Below, piece after piece: positions 1-8,729 of a DNA stretch of 57,223 nucleotides (positions are counted from its first letter, which is position 1; each line of letters opens with the position of its first letter). The translations under genes and the position numbers were made by a program. Below the pieces are notes generated by a model that was not told where the DNA came from, searched no databases, and saw nothing but the letters and a program-made list of their open reading frames with translations. The DNA comes from Halanaerobiales bacterium (lineage in GTDB: Bacteria > Bacillota_F > Halanaerobiia > DY22613): positions 1 through 57,223 of the forward strand of contig JAGMES010000013.1 in the NCBI GenBank assembly GCA_023128035.1, given 5' to 3'.

Positions 1-1
1 A

Positions 2-397
2 CAAAGACTTCATCAAAAGCTAACATATATTAGACATGATTATATTAACAAGGTGATTTTTTCATTGGCAAAAACCAAGCCAATGTATATTACTATCGAA
101 GATTTAAATGTTAGAGGAATGATGAAGAATAAACATTTAGCTAAGTCAATTGCTCAACAGAACTTCTATTATTTTAAAGAAAGATTAGAGCAAAAGTGTA
201 CAGAATATGATATTGAATTAAGAACAGTATCACGTTTTTATCCTTCAAGTAAAACTTGTTCTATTTGTGGAGGATACAAAAAAGATTTAAAACTAAGTGA
301 TAGAGTTTATAAATGTGAGCATTGTGAAGCTGTCATAGATAGAGATTTAAATGCTTCGATTAACCTAGCTAAATGCAATGAATATACAGTAGCTTAA
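2..397 (+). CDS. tnpB: IS200/IS605-family TnpB, C-terminal part (5' end outside window)
   Basis: RNA-guided nuclease/accessory protein of IS200/IS605 or IS1341-type elements. The frame is open from base 2, so the gene begins before the window; 131 residues are visible. Seen: the RuvC-II region IEDLNVRGMMKN with its catalytic Glu, the conserved FYPSSKTCS segment, a zinc finger with two Cys pairs (CSIC and CEHC), and RuvC-III DRDLNASINLA with the catalytic Asp. All visible catalytic and zinc residues are intact. No tnpA is visible. Whether the N-terminal half is intact cannot be judged. Confidence 0.9.
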   Translation, partial: QRLHQKLTYIRHDYINKVIFSLAKTKPMYITIEDLNVRGMMKNKHLAKSIAQQNFYYFKERLEQKCTEYDIELRTVSRFYPSSKTCSICGGYKKDLKLSDRVYKCEHCEAVIDRDLNASINLAKCNEYTVA

Positions 398-548
398 ATA
401 AAAAAAGTCTGTATATGTGTACCGATGGTCAGTCGGGAATTTACGCCCTTGGAGTGTTATAGCAAACAAAAGTAGCCTTTAAAAGGTGAAATTGGACACG
501 AAGAACAGGGAAAAATCTTGATATAGACGTTTGTCTATGTTTTAAGTG
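398..548 (+). ncRNA. Putative omegaRNA and right end of the tnpB element
   Basis: The region right after tnpB has no ORF and ends at the ribosome binding site of the next gene. In IS200/IS605 elements the guide (omega) RNA spans the tnpB 3' end and the right end. A subterminal hairpin ATAGAC-GTTT-GTCTAT lies at 523-538, as expected for a right-end recognition hairpin. The right boundary, about 540-550, is an inference. Confidence 0.5.
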
Positions 549-560
549 GCAGGCGGAATA

Positions 561-1859
561 ATGAGTAAAGAAATAAATTTTGCAAATGAACTGATTGATT
601 TTGTCTATCAGAGTCCAACCTCTTTTCATGCAGTTGAAAATGTTAAGGGAAAGTTAGCTAAGAATGGATTTAGCGAGTTGGGCCTAAGGGATAAATGGGA
701 GATTAAAAAGGGTGAAAAATATTATGTAACAAAGAATGATTCAGCCGTTGTTGCTTTTGTTGTAGGAACTGGAGAGGTTGAAGAAGATGGTTTCCGATTG
801 ATTGGTGCTCATACAGATGCTCCGACATTTCGAATTAAACCTGCTCCAGAGATGGTAGTAGAAAATAGTTATTTAAAATTAAATACAGAGGTTTATGGTG
901 GGCCAATTCTAAATACATGGTTTGATAGACCATTATCCATTGCAGGACGAGTTACTTTAAAAAGTGATGATCCATTTTATCCCGAGACTACACTTGTTAG
1001 TATTAATAAACCATTAATGATTATCCCGAATATAGCAATCCATATGAACAGAAAAGTAAATGAAGGGATAGAACTTAATAAGCAGAAAGATGTTCTTCCG
1101 ATGGTAGCACTTGTTAATGAGAAATTTGAAAAAGATAACTTTCTGTTAAAACTTATCGCTGATGAGTTATCTCTAGATCAGGATAGGATTATTGATTTTG
1201 ACCTTTTCTTATTTGAGCATGAAAAAGGAAAAATTATTGGTTTAAATAATGAATTTATCTCATGTGGAAAACTTGATGATCTTGCCATGGTACATGCGGG
1301 AATTGAAGCATTGGTTAATACACCTGTAGGCAAATCCACTAATGTAATGATCTGCTTTGACAATGAAGAGGTTGGAAGTTCAACAAAACAAGGTGCTGGA
1401 TCACCAATGCTCCGTAATATTTTAGAAAGAATCGTATATAGTTTAAGCAAGGATAAAGAAGACTTTTTTAGGGCTATTTATTCTTCATTTATGATTTCTG
1501 CTGATATGGCTCATGCTGTACATCCAAACGCACCTGAAAAACATGATCCTGTGAACAAGCCCATCATCAATAAGGGGCCAGTGGTTAAGATAAATGCTAA
1601 TCAAAGTTATACTACTGATAGTGATTCTAATGCTGTCTTTGAACTTATTTGCAAAAATGCAGGGGTTCCAGTGCAAAAATTTGTAAATAGATCTGATGTC
1701 AGAGGTGGTTCGACAATTGGCCCGATTTCTGCGACTCAAATAGATATTCGTTCAGTTGATATTGGAAACCCAATGCTAGCGATGCATTCTATTCGTGAAT
1801 TGGGTGGAGTCTTAGATCATTACTATCTCAAAAAAGCATTTGAGGAGTTTTATAGTTAA
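561..1859 (+). CDS. M18-family metalloaminopeptidase (aspartyl aminopeptidase type)
   Basis: Cytosolic dinuclear zinc exopeptidase that removes N-terminal, often acidic, residues from peptides; 432 residues, usual for bacterial M18. Seen: GAHTDAPTFRIKP (metal His/Asp) near residue 83, WFDRPLSIAGRV, DNEEVGSSTKQGAGS with the catalytic Glu pair near residue 270, and DMAHAVHPN with a further metal ligand. A GTG at 546 is also in frame, but ATG 561 follows AGGCGG at 551-556 and is preferred. The gene lies directly behind the right end of the tnpB element, so its original upstream region has probably been displaced. Confidence 0.92.
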   Translation: MSKEINFANELIDFVYQSPTSFHAVENVKGKLAKNGFSELGLRDKWEIKKGEKYYVTKNDSAVVAFVVGTGEVEEDGFRLIGAHTDAPTFRIKPAPEMVVENSYLKLNTEVYGGPILNTWFDRPLSIAGRVTLKSDDPFYPETTLVSINKPLMIIPNIAIHMNRKVNEGIELNKQKDVLPMVALVNEKFEKDNFLLKLIADELSLDQDRIIDFDLFLFEHEKGKIIGLNNEFISCGKLDDLAMVHAGIEALVNTPVGKSTNVMICFDNEEVGSSTKQGAGSPMLRNILERIVYSLSKDKEDFFRAIYSSFMISADMAHAVHPNAPEKHDPVNKPIINKGPVVKINANQSYTTDSDSNAVFELICKNAGVPVQKFVNRSDVRGGSTIGPISATQIDIRSVDIGNPMLAMHSIRELGGVLDHYYLKKAFEEFYS

Positions 1860-1933
1860 CCTAAAGGATATTTTATAAAAATGCAGAAGAATAGATTATA
1901 TACATATCTAATTTATAGTGGGAGGTTTTTATA

Positions 1934-2743
1934 TTGAAAATCTTGATTTCTGCTGACATGGAAGGAATAACCGGTGTTGTTAGTGATGATCAGGTAAGTA
2001 GAAATGGTAAAGATTACGACAGAGCTAGACTTATGATGACCAAAGAAGTAAATGCTGCAATTCGAGGAGCTATAGTAGGTGGTGCTACAGAGATTATTGT
2101 TAACGATTCGCATTCGTCAATGAGGAATATTATCTTAGAAGAGCTTCATCCAGAAGCTCAATTGATCACAGGTTCTCCCAAAAGTTTGAGTATGATGCAA
2201 GGGATTGATGAAACCGTGGATGCGGTATTTTTTATAGGATATCATGCTAAAAAAGGTACAGCTCATGGAATTTTAGATCATACATATTCAGGTCGAGATG
2301 TGATGAAGTATAAGATTAATGGGATTGAATTTGGTGAAACGGGTCAAAATGCCTTGATTGCAAGTGCTTATGGAGCCTCTGTTATGTTGGTAACTGGTGA
2401 TGTAAAAGTAACTGAAGAAGCAAAAGCACTGTTACCTCATATAGAAACTGTTGCTGTAAAAGAAGGCGTAGGAAGATATGCTGCTAAAACCCTTCATCCA
2501 AGTAAATCACATGCTCTTATTGAAGAGGCTGCCAAACGAGCAGTACAACGGATTGATGAAAGTGAATTATTTACATTAGAAGGCCCTTATACTTTAGAAC
2601 TTGAATTGGCAAACTCTGGTATGGCTGACATGGCTGAATTGATACCTAGTGTTGAACGTATTAGTGGTAGAATAGTACGTTTTAGCCATTCAGATTATAT
2701 TACTGTTTATAAGTGTTTTAGAGCTATGATAGCGATGTTATAA
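1934..2743 (+). CDS. dppA: M55-family D-aminopeptidase (DppA-like)
   Basis: Zinc peptidase of the DppA family, which releases D-amino acids from D-Ala-containing peptides, probably in peptidoglycan or peptide recycling. Length 269 residues, close to Bacillus DppA. The N-terminal ISADMEGITGV carries the metal-binding Asp-x-Glu. GYHAKKGTAHGILDHTYSG carries further His ligands. ETGQNALIASAYG and VTGDVKVTEEA are family-typical. TTG start at 1934 with GGGAGG about 8 bases upstream. It follows another peptidase by 74 bases, so co-transcription is plausible. Confidence 0.9.
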   Translation: MKILISADMEGITGVVSDDQVSRNGKDYDRARLMMTKEVNAAIRGAIVGGATEIIVNDSHSSMRNIILEELHPEAQLITGSPKSLSMMQGIDETVDAVFFIGYHAKKGTAHGILDHTYSGRDVMKYKINGIEFGETGQNALIASAYGASVMLVTGDVKVTEEAKALLPHIETVAVKEGVGRYAAKTLHPSKSHALIEEAAKRAVQRIDESELFTLEGPYTLELELANSGMADMAELIPSVERISGRIVRFSHSDYITVYKCFRAMIAML

Positions 2744-2767
2744 TTTTTTTTGAAAGAGGGGATATAG

Positions 2768-3057
2768 TTGAAAAAATTTGAATATAAATGTATATCTATT
2801 TTGGGAGGCGGCGGAAAAACTACTAGAGTATTAAAGTCGATGTAATAACTACGTTATTACATCTTAAGTTTAACAACTTTCGGAAGGATGTTTATGCTTT
2901 TACCGAAAGTTAACTTATTTGAGAATAGCTATTCCTATTTGGAGAAGATGGGGATTTATGCCTTCCGAAATTGTTGTTAAATGAGTATGGACAACAAGGA
3001 TGGGAACTAGTTTCTACATGGTCTGTATGGCATTATTTTAAACGAGAAGTTGAGTAA
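2768..3057 (+). pseudogene. DUF4177-type small protein gene interrupted by a 146-bp insertion
   Basis: The two halves are 2768-2835 (MKKFEYKCISILGGGG then KTTRVL) and 2982-3057 (NEYGQQGWELVSTW then SVWHYFKREVE). Removing 2836-2981, with one copy of the flanking TTAAA, restores a continuous 47-codon ORF. Its pattern is that of DUF4177: N-terminal KKFEYK, central LNEYGQQGWELVS, C-terminal YFKRE. TTG start behind GAGGGG. In the present sequence the frame stops at TAA just inside the insertion. Function of DUF4177 is unknown. Confidence 0.8.
2836..2981. mobile_element. MITE-like insertion with TTAAA target duplication
   Basis: Non-coding element inside the DUF4177 gene, flanked by TTAAA at 2831-2835 and 2977-2981. 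It contains a perfect hairpin, GATGTAATAAC-TAC-GTTATTACATC, at 2839-2863. A second unit at 2869-2981 has inverted ends TTTAACAAC..TTTCGGAAGG (2869-2887) and CCTTCCGAAATTGTTGTTAAA (2961-2981), plus an inner palindrome AACTTTCGG/CCGAAAGTT. No transposase is encoded, so it would need to be moved in trans. Confidence 0.75.
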
Positions 3058-3076
3058 ATATATTTATGATTATCCT

Positions 3077-3112
3077 AAAAACCATTTGATCAATTGATTG
3101 AATGGTTTTTTT
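3077..3112 (+). terminator. Rho-independent terminator after the DUF4177 gene
   Basis: AAAACCATT at 3077-3085 pairs with AATGGTTTT at 3101-3109 and runs into a T tract. Confidence 0.75.
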
Positions 3113-3161
3113 GTTGTCAAAAGAAAGTGAGGAAGAATATGCTAATAAAGGGGGGAAGATA

Positions 3162-3617
3162 ATGATTAATAGATGGAAGGTATGTAAAAAGGTAATTTTA
3201 ATAGTATTATTTTGTTTTTTGCTCAATACCAGAAATTATATTACTATAGCAGAACATGAATTAGATCAGGATGGCTTTTATATGAGTGAATATAGTCATC
3301 AATTTATGATTGAAAGATTTGAGCAATTTGGAGATGGAATCGAGAAAGGAATCTGGATTGCTTTGTTTTTATTATTAATTTTATCTTTTATTATTCACCA
3401 AAAAGAAAAACCTGCTGAGGATGAGGAAAAAAAATTGTATGATATAGAAGAACTCTACAAAAAACTAGGGATAGTAGAAAATGAATTTATAGCAACGAAA
3501 AATGAGATAAATAATTCATATTCTAAGATAGTACTTAATATTGGACGAAGTGAAGAGGCATTAAATAATTTGAGGGGATATATCGAGAAACTGAAAGACT
3601 CAAGTCCGGAAAAATGA
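3162..3617 (+). CDS. Small membrane protein with C-terminal coiled coil, unknown function
   Basis: I do not recognise a family. 151 residues: an N-terminal hydrophobic segment (about 7-23), a short extracytoplasmic stretch, a second membrane segment (about 61-80, WIALFLLLILSFII), then a charged cytoplasmic tail of about 70 residues likely to form a coiled coil. ATG 3162 is chosen because GGGGGGAAG lies just upstream; an in-frame ATG at 3102 lies inside the preceding terminator and is rejected. Monocistronic. Confidence 0.6.
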   Translation: MINRWKVCKKVILIVLFCFLLNTRNYITIAEHELDQDGFYMSEYSHQFMIERFEQFGDGIEKGIWIALFLLLILSFIIHQKEKPAEDEEKKLYDIEELYKKLGIVENEFIATKNEINNSYSKIVLNIGRSEEALNNLRGYIEKLKDSSPEK

Positions 3618-3642
3618 GAAGGATTTTTTATTTTATTTGTGG

Positions 3643-3648
3643 TATAAT
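3643..3648 (+). promoter_or_regulatory. Candidate -10 box (TATAAT) for hslO
   Basis: TATAAT at 3643-3648 lies 66 bases upstream of the hslO ATG. The -35 region is only T-rich, so the assignment is tentative. Confidence 0.4.
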
Positions 3649-3713
3649 GATTAATGTTACATAAAAAGAAGATTTATTTTTATATGAAAAGTATAAAAGG
3701 AGAGATGTAGGTT

Positions 3714-4589
3714 ATGAAAGATCAGATTATTCGTGCCTCTGGAGCTATGGGGCAAGTAAGAATCTTCGCTGCTGTTACTACTGAGTTAGTGGAAGAGGCA
3801 AGACAGCGGCATAATACGTCACCTTTAGCCACGGCAGCACTTGGAAGAGCTTTGACAGCGGGTGGTTTAATGGGAACGATGTTAAAAGAAGGTCAACGAA
3901 TAAGCTTGCAATTTTTTGGAGATGGACCTCTAGGACCAGTCTTTGTAATTGCTGATGTTGAGGGAAATGTGCGTGGATATGTTCGCCATCCTGAGGCTGA
4001 TTTATCACTAAATGATAAGGGTAAGTTAGATGTGGGACGAGGGATTGGTAATGGTAATTTATATGTCATTAAAGATTTAGGCTTAAAAGAACCTTATAAA
4101 GGAAGTATTCCTCTGGTAACTGGAGAAATCGGTGAAGATTTGACTCATTACTTTATGAAATCCGAACAAACCCCTTCAGCAGTAGGAGTAGGCGTTTTAG
4201 TACAACAGGACTATTCAGTCAAAGCTTCTGGCGGTTTTATTATGCAGTTACTTCCTCATGCTGAAGAGTCCACCATTCAACAATTAGAAGCTAATCTTGC
4301 AAAATTATCAGGTGGTGTGACACAGGTTATCGATGAAGGAAAAGGCCCTGAAGAGTTAATTGAGATTATTCTTAACGGGATAGAATATCATATTACTGAA
4401 AGACGTGATGTGCGTTTTAAATGCAATTGTAATCGGGAACGGCTAGAGAAAATTGTGATAAATTTGGGTGAAGAAGAAGCAAGGGATATTCTTTTACAGG
4501 AGAATAAGCTGGAATTGACCTGTCATTTTTGTAATGAAAATTATTGTTTTGACGAAAAAGATTTAGATCGGTTATTTGCTAAAGTATAG
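3714..4589 (+). CDS. hslO: Hsp33 redox-regulated molecular chaperone
   Basis: Cytosolic holdase chaperone activated by disulfide formation and zinc release under oxidative stress. 291 residues, standard length. The N-terminal DQIIRASGAMGQVRIFAAVT is family-typical, as are the HNTSPLATAALGRAL and GDGPLGP segments. The C-terminal zinc switch is complete: CNC near residue 240 and CHFC near residue 270 supply all four cysteines. ATG start behind GGAGAG. Its own -10 box lies upstream and a terminator downstream, so it is a single-gene unit, as often seen. Useful to an anaerobe facing oxygen exposure. Confidence 0.97.
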   Translation: MKDQIIRASGAMGQVRIFAAVTTELVEEARQRHNTSPLATAALGRALTAGGLMGTMLKEGQRISLQFFGDGPLGPVFVIADVEGNVRGYVRHPEADLSLNDKGKLDVGRGIGNGNLYVIKDLGLKEPYKGSIPLVTGEIGEDLTHYFMKSEQTPSAVGVGVLVQQDYSVKASGGFIMQLLPHAEESTIQQLEANLAKLSGGVTQVIDEGKGPEELIEIILNGIEYHITERRDVRFKCNCNRERLEKIVINLGEEEARDILLQENKLELTCHFCNENYCFDEKDLDRLFAKV

Positions 4590-4596
4590 TTAGCAT

Positions 4597-4628
4597 AAAG
4601 ATGCTTCTTTATCAGAGGCATCTTTTTT
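4597..4628 (+). terminator. Terminator after hslO
   Basis: AAAGATGC/GCATCTTT stem followed by a T run. Confidence 0.85.
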
Positions 4629-4631
4629 ATA

Positions 4632-4659
4632 TTGAGTGATAGCAAAATTATGGTATATT
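4632..4659 (+). promoter_or_regulatory. Promoter of the RND transporter gene
   Basis: TTGAGT (4632-4637), a 16-base spacer, then TATATT (4654-4659), about 55 bases upstream of the start codon. Confidence 0.55.
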
Positions 4660-4714
4660 ATCGATGAGGGTGGTGCAGAATAATCTCAGATAATTTAAAT
4701 GAGGTGATTTTGAA

Positions 4715-7700
4715 GTGAATTTATCTGATCTTGCTATTAATCGTCCAATCGGTACCTTGATGGTTATTTTACTTATTTTGTTATTTGGAGTTGTCTCCTG
4801 GAGTCGTTTGAATATAGACCTCTTTCCTGATATGTCGTTTCCAGTAGTAGCAGTTATAACAAGTTATGAAGGGGTTGGGCCAGAAGAGATGGAGAATTTG
4901 GTTACAAAACCTTTGGAAAGTATTTTAGGAACCATAACAAAGTTGAAGAATATCTCTTCAACCAGCCGTGCAGGACAATCACTAGTTATATTGGAATTTA
5001 ATTGGGGTACAGATATGGATTTTGCAACTTTAGAGATTAGAGAGAAACTTGATCTGATTGGGGGAAGGCTTCCTGAAGGTGCAATTTCACCTATGGTTTT
5101 TAAATTCGATCCTTCGATGTTGCCTGTTGCTCAATTTGGCTTAAATGGAAATTATGATCTGGTGGAATTAAAAAAACTTTCAGAAAATGAATTGATTCCT
5201 CGTCTTGAGCGAATTGATGGAGTAGCTTCTGTTAATTTGATTGGTGGATTAACAAGGGAGATCAGAATTGATTTAGATCAACAAAAATTAGTGCAATATG
5301 GGCTGAAATTACAATTTATTAGTAATATTTTACGAATGCAGAATTTGAATCTTCCTTCTGGAAAGATTGGTGATGATGGGACTGAATATTTAATTAGAAC
5401 AATGGGGGAATTTCAAAGTTTAGAAGAGATTGAAAATATAGTTATACCCACTCAAACTGGGATAATTCACTTAAAAGATGTGGCTGAAATTAGAGATACC
5501 TACAAGAAAATTCAGAATATAGCCAGAATGAATGGTAAACCCAGCGTGGGTATTTCAATTCAAAAACAGGCTGATGCTAATACAGTTAAAGTTATAGATG
5601 AAGTTTTTGAAGTTATTCAATTCTTTGAAAATGAATATTCCGGTTTAAAGGTGATACCTATTATGGATCAATCCCGCTACATTAAAGATTCAATCTATAA
5701 TGTAACTAGCAATGCAATTTTTGGAGCTATTTTGGCGGTATTGGTCTTATTTTTCTTTTTGAAAAATATTAGAAGTACCTTGATTTTAGGTACAGCTATT
5801 CCTATTTCAATAATTGCAACTTTTGTATTGATTTATTTTGGTGGTTTGACGTTAAATCTAATGTCACTGGGTGGGCTAGCTTTAGGAATAGGAATGCTAG
5901 TTGACAATTCAATTGTAGTTCTTGAAAATATATACCGTTTCAGGCAACAGGGATTGGATAGAATAGATGCAGCAAAAAAAGGAAGCAAGGAAGTTAAGAA
6001 TGCAATTTTAGCGTCTACTCTAACGACAGTTATTGTATTTTTACCTGTAGTGTTCGTAGAAGGTATAGCATCTCAATTGTTTCGAGAGTTGGCATTAACT
6101 GTGACTTTTTCGTTGTTAGCTTCTCTTGCTATAGCTCTAACATTCATTCCTATGGTATCCTCTCAACTATTGACTATTTCACCTATTCAACAGGAAAAAA
6201 AATTCCATGAAGGTAAACTTTTAAGAAAACTAAAAGGGTCTTATAAGAATATTTTAGGATGGTCTCTAAATCGTCCATGGATTGTTTTAGCTATTGCGTT
6301 TATTATTTTGGCTGGAAGTGTGATGTTATACCCTTTGATAGGAGCTGAGTTTATACCTGAGATGGACGAGGGAGAGATTCGAATTAGTGTAAAACTCCCA
6401 CTTGGAACAGTTAGCCTAGTTACCGATGAGGTTATAAGTAGTATTGAAGAGAATATTTTAAATCGTTCAGATGTAGAAACTCTTTTTGTTAGTATTGGTT
6501 CTGGAGAAAATGTAATGATGACTGGGGCAACTCGTTCTGAAGTAGGTGAATTAACGATAAGATTAAAACCTCTTAGTGAACGTAATAAATCCACAGAGAA
6601 AATTATGGAAGAGTTACGTGAAGAATTGAAAGAAATAGAGAATGCAAATATATCAATTCAGCAGCAGGGGGTAATGAGTAGTGGTGGATTTTTAGGTAAA
6701 TCTGTGGCTTTACAGATTCATGGTTCAGATTTAAATGTTTTAAAAAAGATAGCTGAAGATGTTATCCTACAATTAACGAAAGTAAAGGGAGTTAGAGAAA
6801 TTGAACATTCTGTAGAAGAAGGAAGACCAGAACTTAGAATTCGAGTAGACAATAATAAAGCAGCTTTATATGGATTAAGCACAGCCCAAATTGCTACATT
6901 TGTAAGAAGTGCAACTCAAGGAGAAATTTCAACAAGATATAAAGCTAATAACAGAGAGGTTGATATTCGAATTCAACTTCAGTGGACTGATAGAAAAGAT
7001 TTATCGGGAGTTAAAAATATTATTTTAACTACACCAACTGGGGCGAATATTCCATTGGAAACTGTAGCTGAATTGGCTATAGAAGAAGGCCCAGGACTTA
7101 TCAAGCGGAGTAATGGAATGCGTTTGATTGAAGTGACAGCTGATTTATTTGATCGGGATGTGCAAAGTGCGAATCAGGAGATACAAAATATTATGAAAGA
7201 TAATATAATCTTGCCTGTTGGTTATTCTATTACCAATGGAGGAGAGTATAGGGAGATGTGGTTAGCTTTTGACAGTTTGATATTTGCATTGATCTTGGCT
7301 GTAATATTGGTTTATATGGTTTTAGCAGCTCAGTTTGAATCTTTTTGGCATCCGCTGACTATTATGTTTACGTTACCAATGGCCTTAGCAGGTATCTTTA
7401 TCAGTCTTTTTATAACTGGATATACATTCTCAGTCCTTTCTTTAATAGGAATAATTATGTTGGCTGGGATTGTGGTGAATAATGCTATTGTGTTGATTGA
7501 CTACATTAATAGATTAAGGGCAGATGGCATGGAACGAAAAAAGGCAATTTTGGAGGCAGGGCCAGTTAGACTTCGTCCGATATTGATGACGAGTTTAACT
7601 ACGGTGTTGGGGCTTTTGCCGCTGGCCCTTGGAATAGGGGAAGGGACTGAAATTCAGGCTCCAATGGCAGTGGTGGTAATAGGAGGCTTGATCTTTTCTA

Positions 7701-7798
7701 CATTTTTGACTCTAATTGTGGTTCCAATAATCTATCTTTTAATAGATTTATTTGGAGAAAAAATTCAAAAAGGATTTTTAAGATTACAAAAAGGGTAA
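4715..7798 (+). CDS. RND-family efflux transporter (HAE1/SwrC-like)
   Basis: Proton-driven inner-membrane exporter for drugs, lipids or other amphiphiles. 1027 residues with the classic duplicated RND layout: TM1 at residues 10-30, a large porter loop, TM2-6 from about 335, TM7 near 520, a second porter loop, and TM8-12 from about 850. The TM4 motif GIGMLVDNSIVVLENIYR carries the conserved Asp, and AGIVVNNAIVLIDYINR is its counterpart in the second half. GTG start behind GAGGTG. No membrane fusion protein or outer-membrane channel gene is adjacent. RND exporters with a SwrC-like solo arrangement occur in Firmicutes, so the substrate cannot be assigned. Confidence 0.9.
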   Translation: MNLSDLAINRPIGTLMVILLILLFGVVSWSRLNIDLFPDMSFPVVAVITSYEGVGPEEMENLVTKPLESILGTITKLKNISSTSRAGQSLVILEFNWGTDMDFATLEIREKLDLIGGRLPEGAISPMVFKFDPSMLPVAQFGLNGNYDLVELKKLSENELIPRLERIDGVASVNLIGGLTREIRIDLDQQKLVQYGLKLQFISNILRMQNLNLPSGKIGDDGTEYLIRTMGEFQSLEEIENIVIPTQTGIIHLKDVAEIRDTYKKIQNIARMNGKPSVGISIQKQADANTVKVIDEVFEVIQFFENEYSGLKVIPIMDQSRYIKDSIYNVTSNAIFGAILAVLVLFFFLKNIRSTLILGTAIPISIIATFVLIYFGGLTLNLMSLGGLALGIGMLVDNSIVVLENIYRFRQQGLDRIDAAKKGSKEVKNAILASTLTTVIVFLPVVFVEGIASQLFRELALTVTFSLLASLAIALTFIPMVSSQLLTISPIQQEKKFHEGKLLRKLKGSYKNILGWSLNRPWIVLAIAFIILAGSVMLYPLIGAEFIPEMDEGEIRISVKLPLGTVSLVTDEVISSIEENILNRSDVETLFVSIGSGENVMMTGATRSEVGELTIRLKPLSERNKSTEKIMEELREELKEIENANISIQQQGVMSSGGFLGKSVALQIHGSDLNVLKKIAEDVILQLTKVKGVREIEHSVEEGRPELRIRVDNNKAALYGLSTAQIATFVRSATQGEISTRYKANNREVDIRIQLQWTDRKDLSGVKNIILTTPTGANIPLETVAELAIEEGPGLIKRSNGMRLIEVTADLFDRDVQSANQEIQNIMKDNIILPVGYSITNGGEYREMWLAFDSLIFALILAVILVYMVLAAQFESFWHPLTIMFTLPMALAGIFISLFITGYTFSVLSLIGIIMLAGIVVNNAIVLIDYINRLRADGMERKKAILEAGPVRLRPILMTSLTTVLGLLPLALGIGEGTEIQAPMAVVVIGGLIFSTFLTLIVVPIIYLLIDLFGEKIQKGFLRLQKG

Positions 7799-7804
7799 AT
7801 AAAT

Positions 7805-7834
7805 ACTAAATATTGCTGTATGACAATATTTAGT
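7805..7834 (+). terminator. Hairpin after the RND gene, possible terminator
   Basis: Perfect 11-bp stem ACTAAATATTG/CAATATTTAGT with an 8-base loop. The stem is AT-rich and there is no clean T run. Confidence 0.45.
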
Positions 7835-7913
7835 ATAATAAAGTAGTCAAGAAGTATAATGGTAATACGTTAATTCTAAAAAGTAAATAAATTACAAAAA
7901 TATAAATAAAAGA

Positions 7914-7942
7914 TTGCTATTTGATTCATCTCCTGTTATAAT
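7914..7942 (+). promoter_or_regulatory. Promoter with extended -10
   Basis: TTGCTA (7914-7919), 17 bases, then TATAAT (7937-7942) preceded by TGT, an extended -10. It lies 30 bases upstream of the coiled-coil gene start. Confidence 0.7.
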
Positions 7943-7972
7943 AGAAGTAATAAAAGTAACGTGGAGGTGGCT

Positions 7973-8521
7973 ATGCATTTAGAGCAGGTAGAGTTTAATC
8001 AACTTTTTGAACAGGCTTTTCAAAATGTAGTATTACCTCGACTTCAAGAGTTTACTGATGTTCTTGTAGAGAAAATTGAAGAGAACCGAAGAGAGATACG
8101 AAAGAATCGTAAGGAAATAGAAAAGAACCGAGAAATGATTTTGGAAAACCGTAAGGAAATAGAAAAGAACCGAGAAATGATTCTAGAAAATCGGGTAATG
8201 ATTTTAGAAAATCGAGAAATGATTACGGAAAATAAGGTTGAAATTCATTCATTATCTAGCAGGATGGATCAATTAGAGAAAAAAGTGGATAAAAATCATC
8301 AGGCTGTTATTGAAAGATTAGATGGTTTAGAAGCTAATGTACAAGAATTAAGGAGTATTTGTAAAGCTTTAGAAGAATCATCTTCTGTAAAGAATGCCCA
8401 GATTCATCAAATAGATCATAATGTCACTATTCTAGTAGGAATAGAGCGGCGTAAAGCCAAAATTTACTTTGAGTTTTCATCAAGGTTGCTTCCTGAACAA
8501 AATTTAAAAATCAGCAGATGA
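7973..8521 (+). CDS. Coiled-coil protein with tandem 7-residue repeats, unknown function
   Basis: 182 residues. Residues about 38-95 are a run of heptads of the type KNREMILENR/KEIE, encoded by near-identical 42-bp direct repeats (about 8102-8225). A second coiled-coil segment (MDQLEKKVDKNHQAVIERLDGLEANVQELR) follows. There is no signal peptide or membrane segment. The architecture recalls coiled-coil proteins fused to or paired with PD-(D/E)XK (DUF3782-like) domains, but no nuclease motif is seen, so function is open. ATG 7973 follows GGAGGTGG; an in-frame GTG at 7961 is inside that ribosome binding site. Confidence 0.7.
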   Translation: MHLEQVEFNQLFEQAFQNVVLPRLQEFTDVLVEKIEENRREIRKNRKEIEKNREMILENRKEIEKNREMILENRVMILENREMITENKVEIHSLSSRMDQLEKKVDKNHQAVIERLDGLEANVQELRSICKALEESSSVKNAQIHQIDHNVTILVGIERRKAKIYFEFSSRLLPEQNLKISR

Positions 8522-8543
8522 ATATCTCATCTGCTGATTTTTT
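8506..8543 (+). terminator. Terminator overlapping the stop codon of the coiled-coil gene
   Basis: AAATCAGCAGATGA pairs with TCATCTGCTGATTT, followed by T residues. The TGA stop is part of the ascending stem. Confidence 0.85.
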
Positions 8544-8729
8544 ATATTTATGACTAAAAAAATGATTTTGTAAGCAGGCAAAATGAATAAAATGTCTAAT
8601 TAATGATATAGGAAAAGAATAAAAAAGGGTCTATATTTACTATAATAATCAAGTACTTAGATTATTATCTTTCAAATATTATTATACAAACAAAAATATA
8701 ACTCTTTAAAAATGTCGGAGGTGTTTTTA

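Noticed and set aside
441..629. Minus-strand ORF of 62 codons across the tnpB right end and the M18 start
   Set aside because: It overlaps the IS end and a well-supported gene, with no ribosome binding site.
7924..8240. CRISPR-like direct repeats
   Set aside because: The repeats are in-frame heptad coding repeats without spacers.
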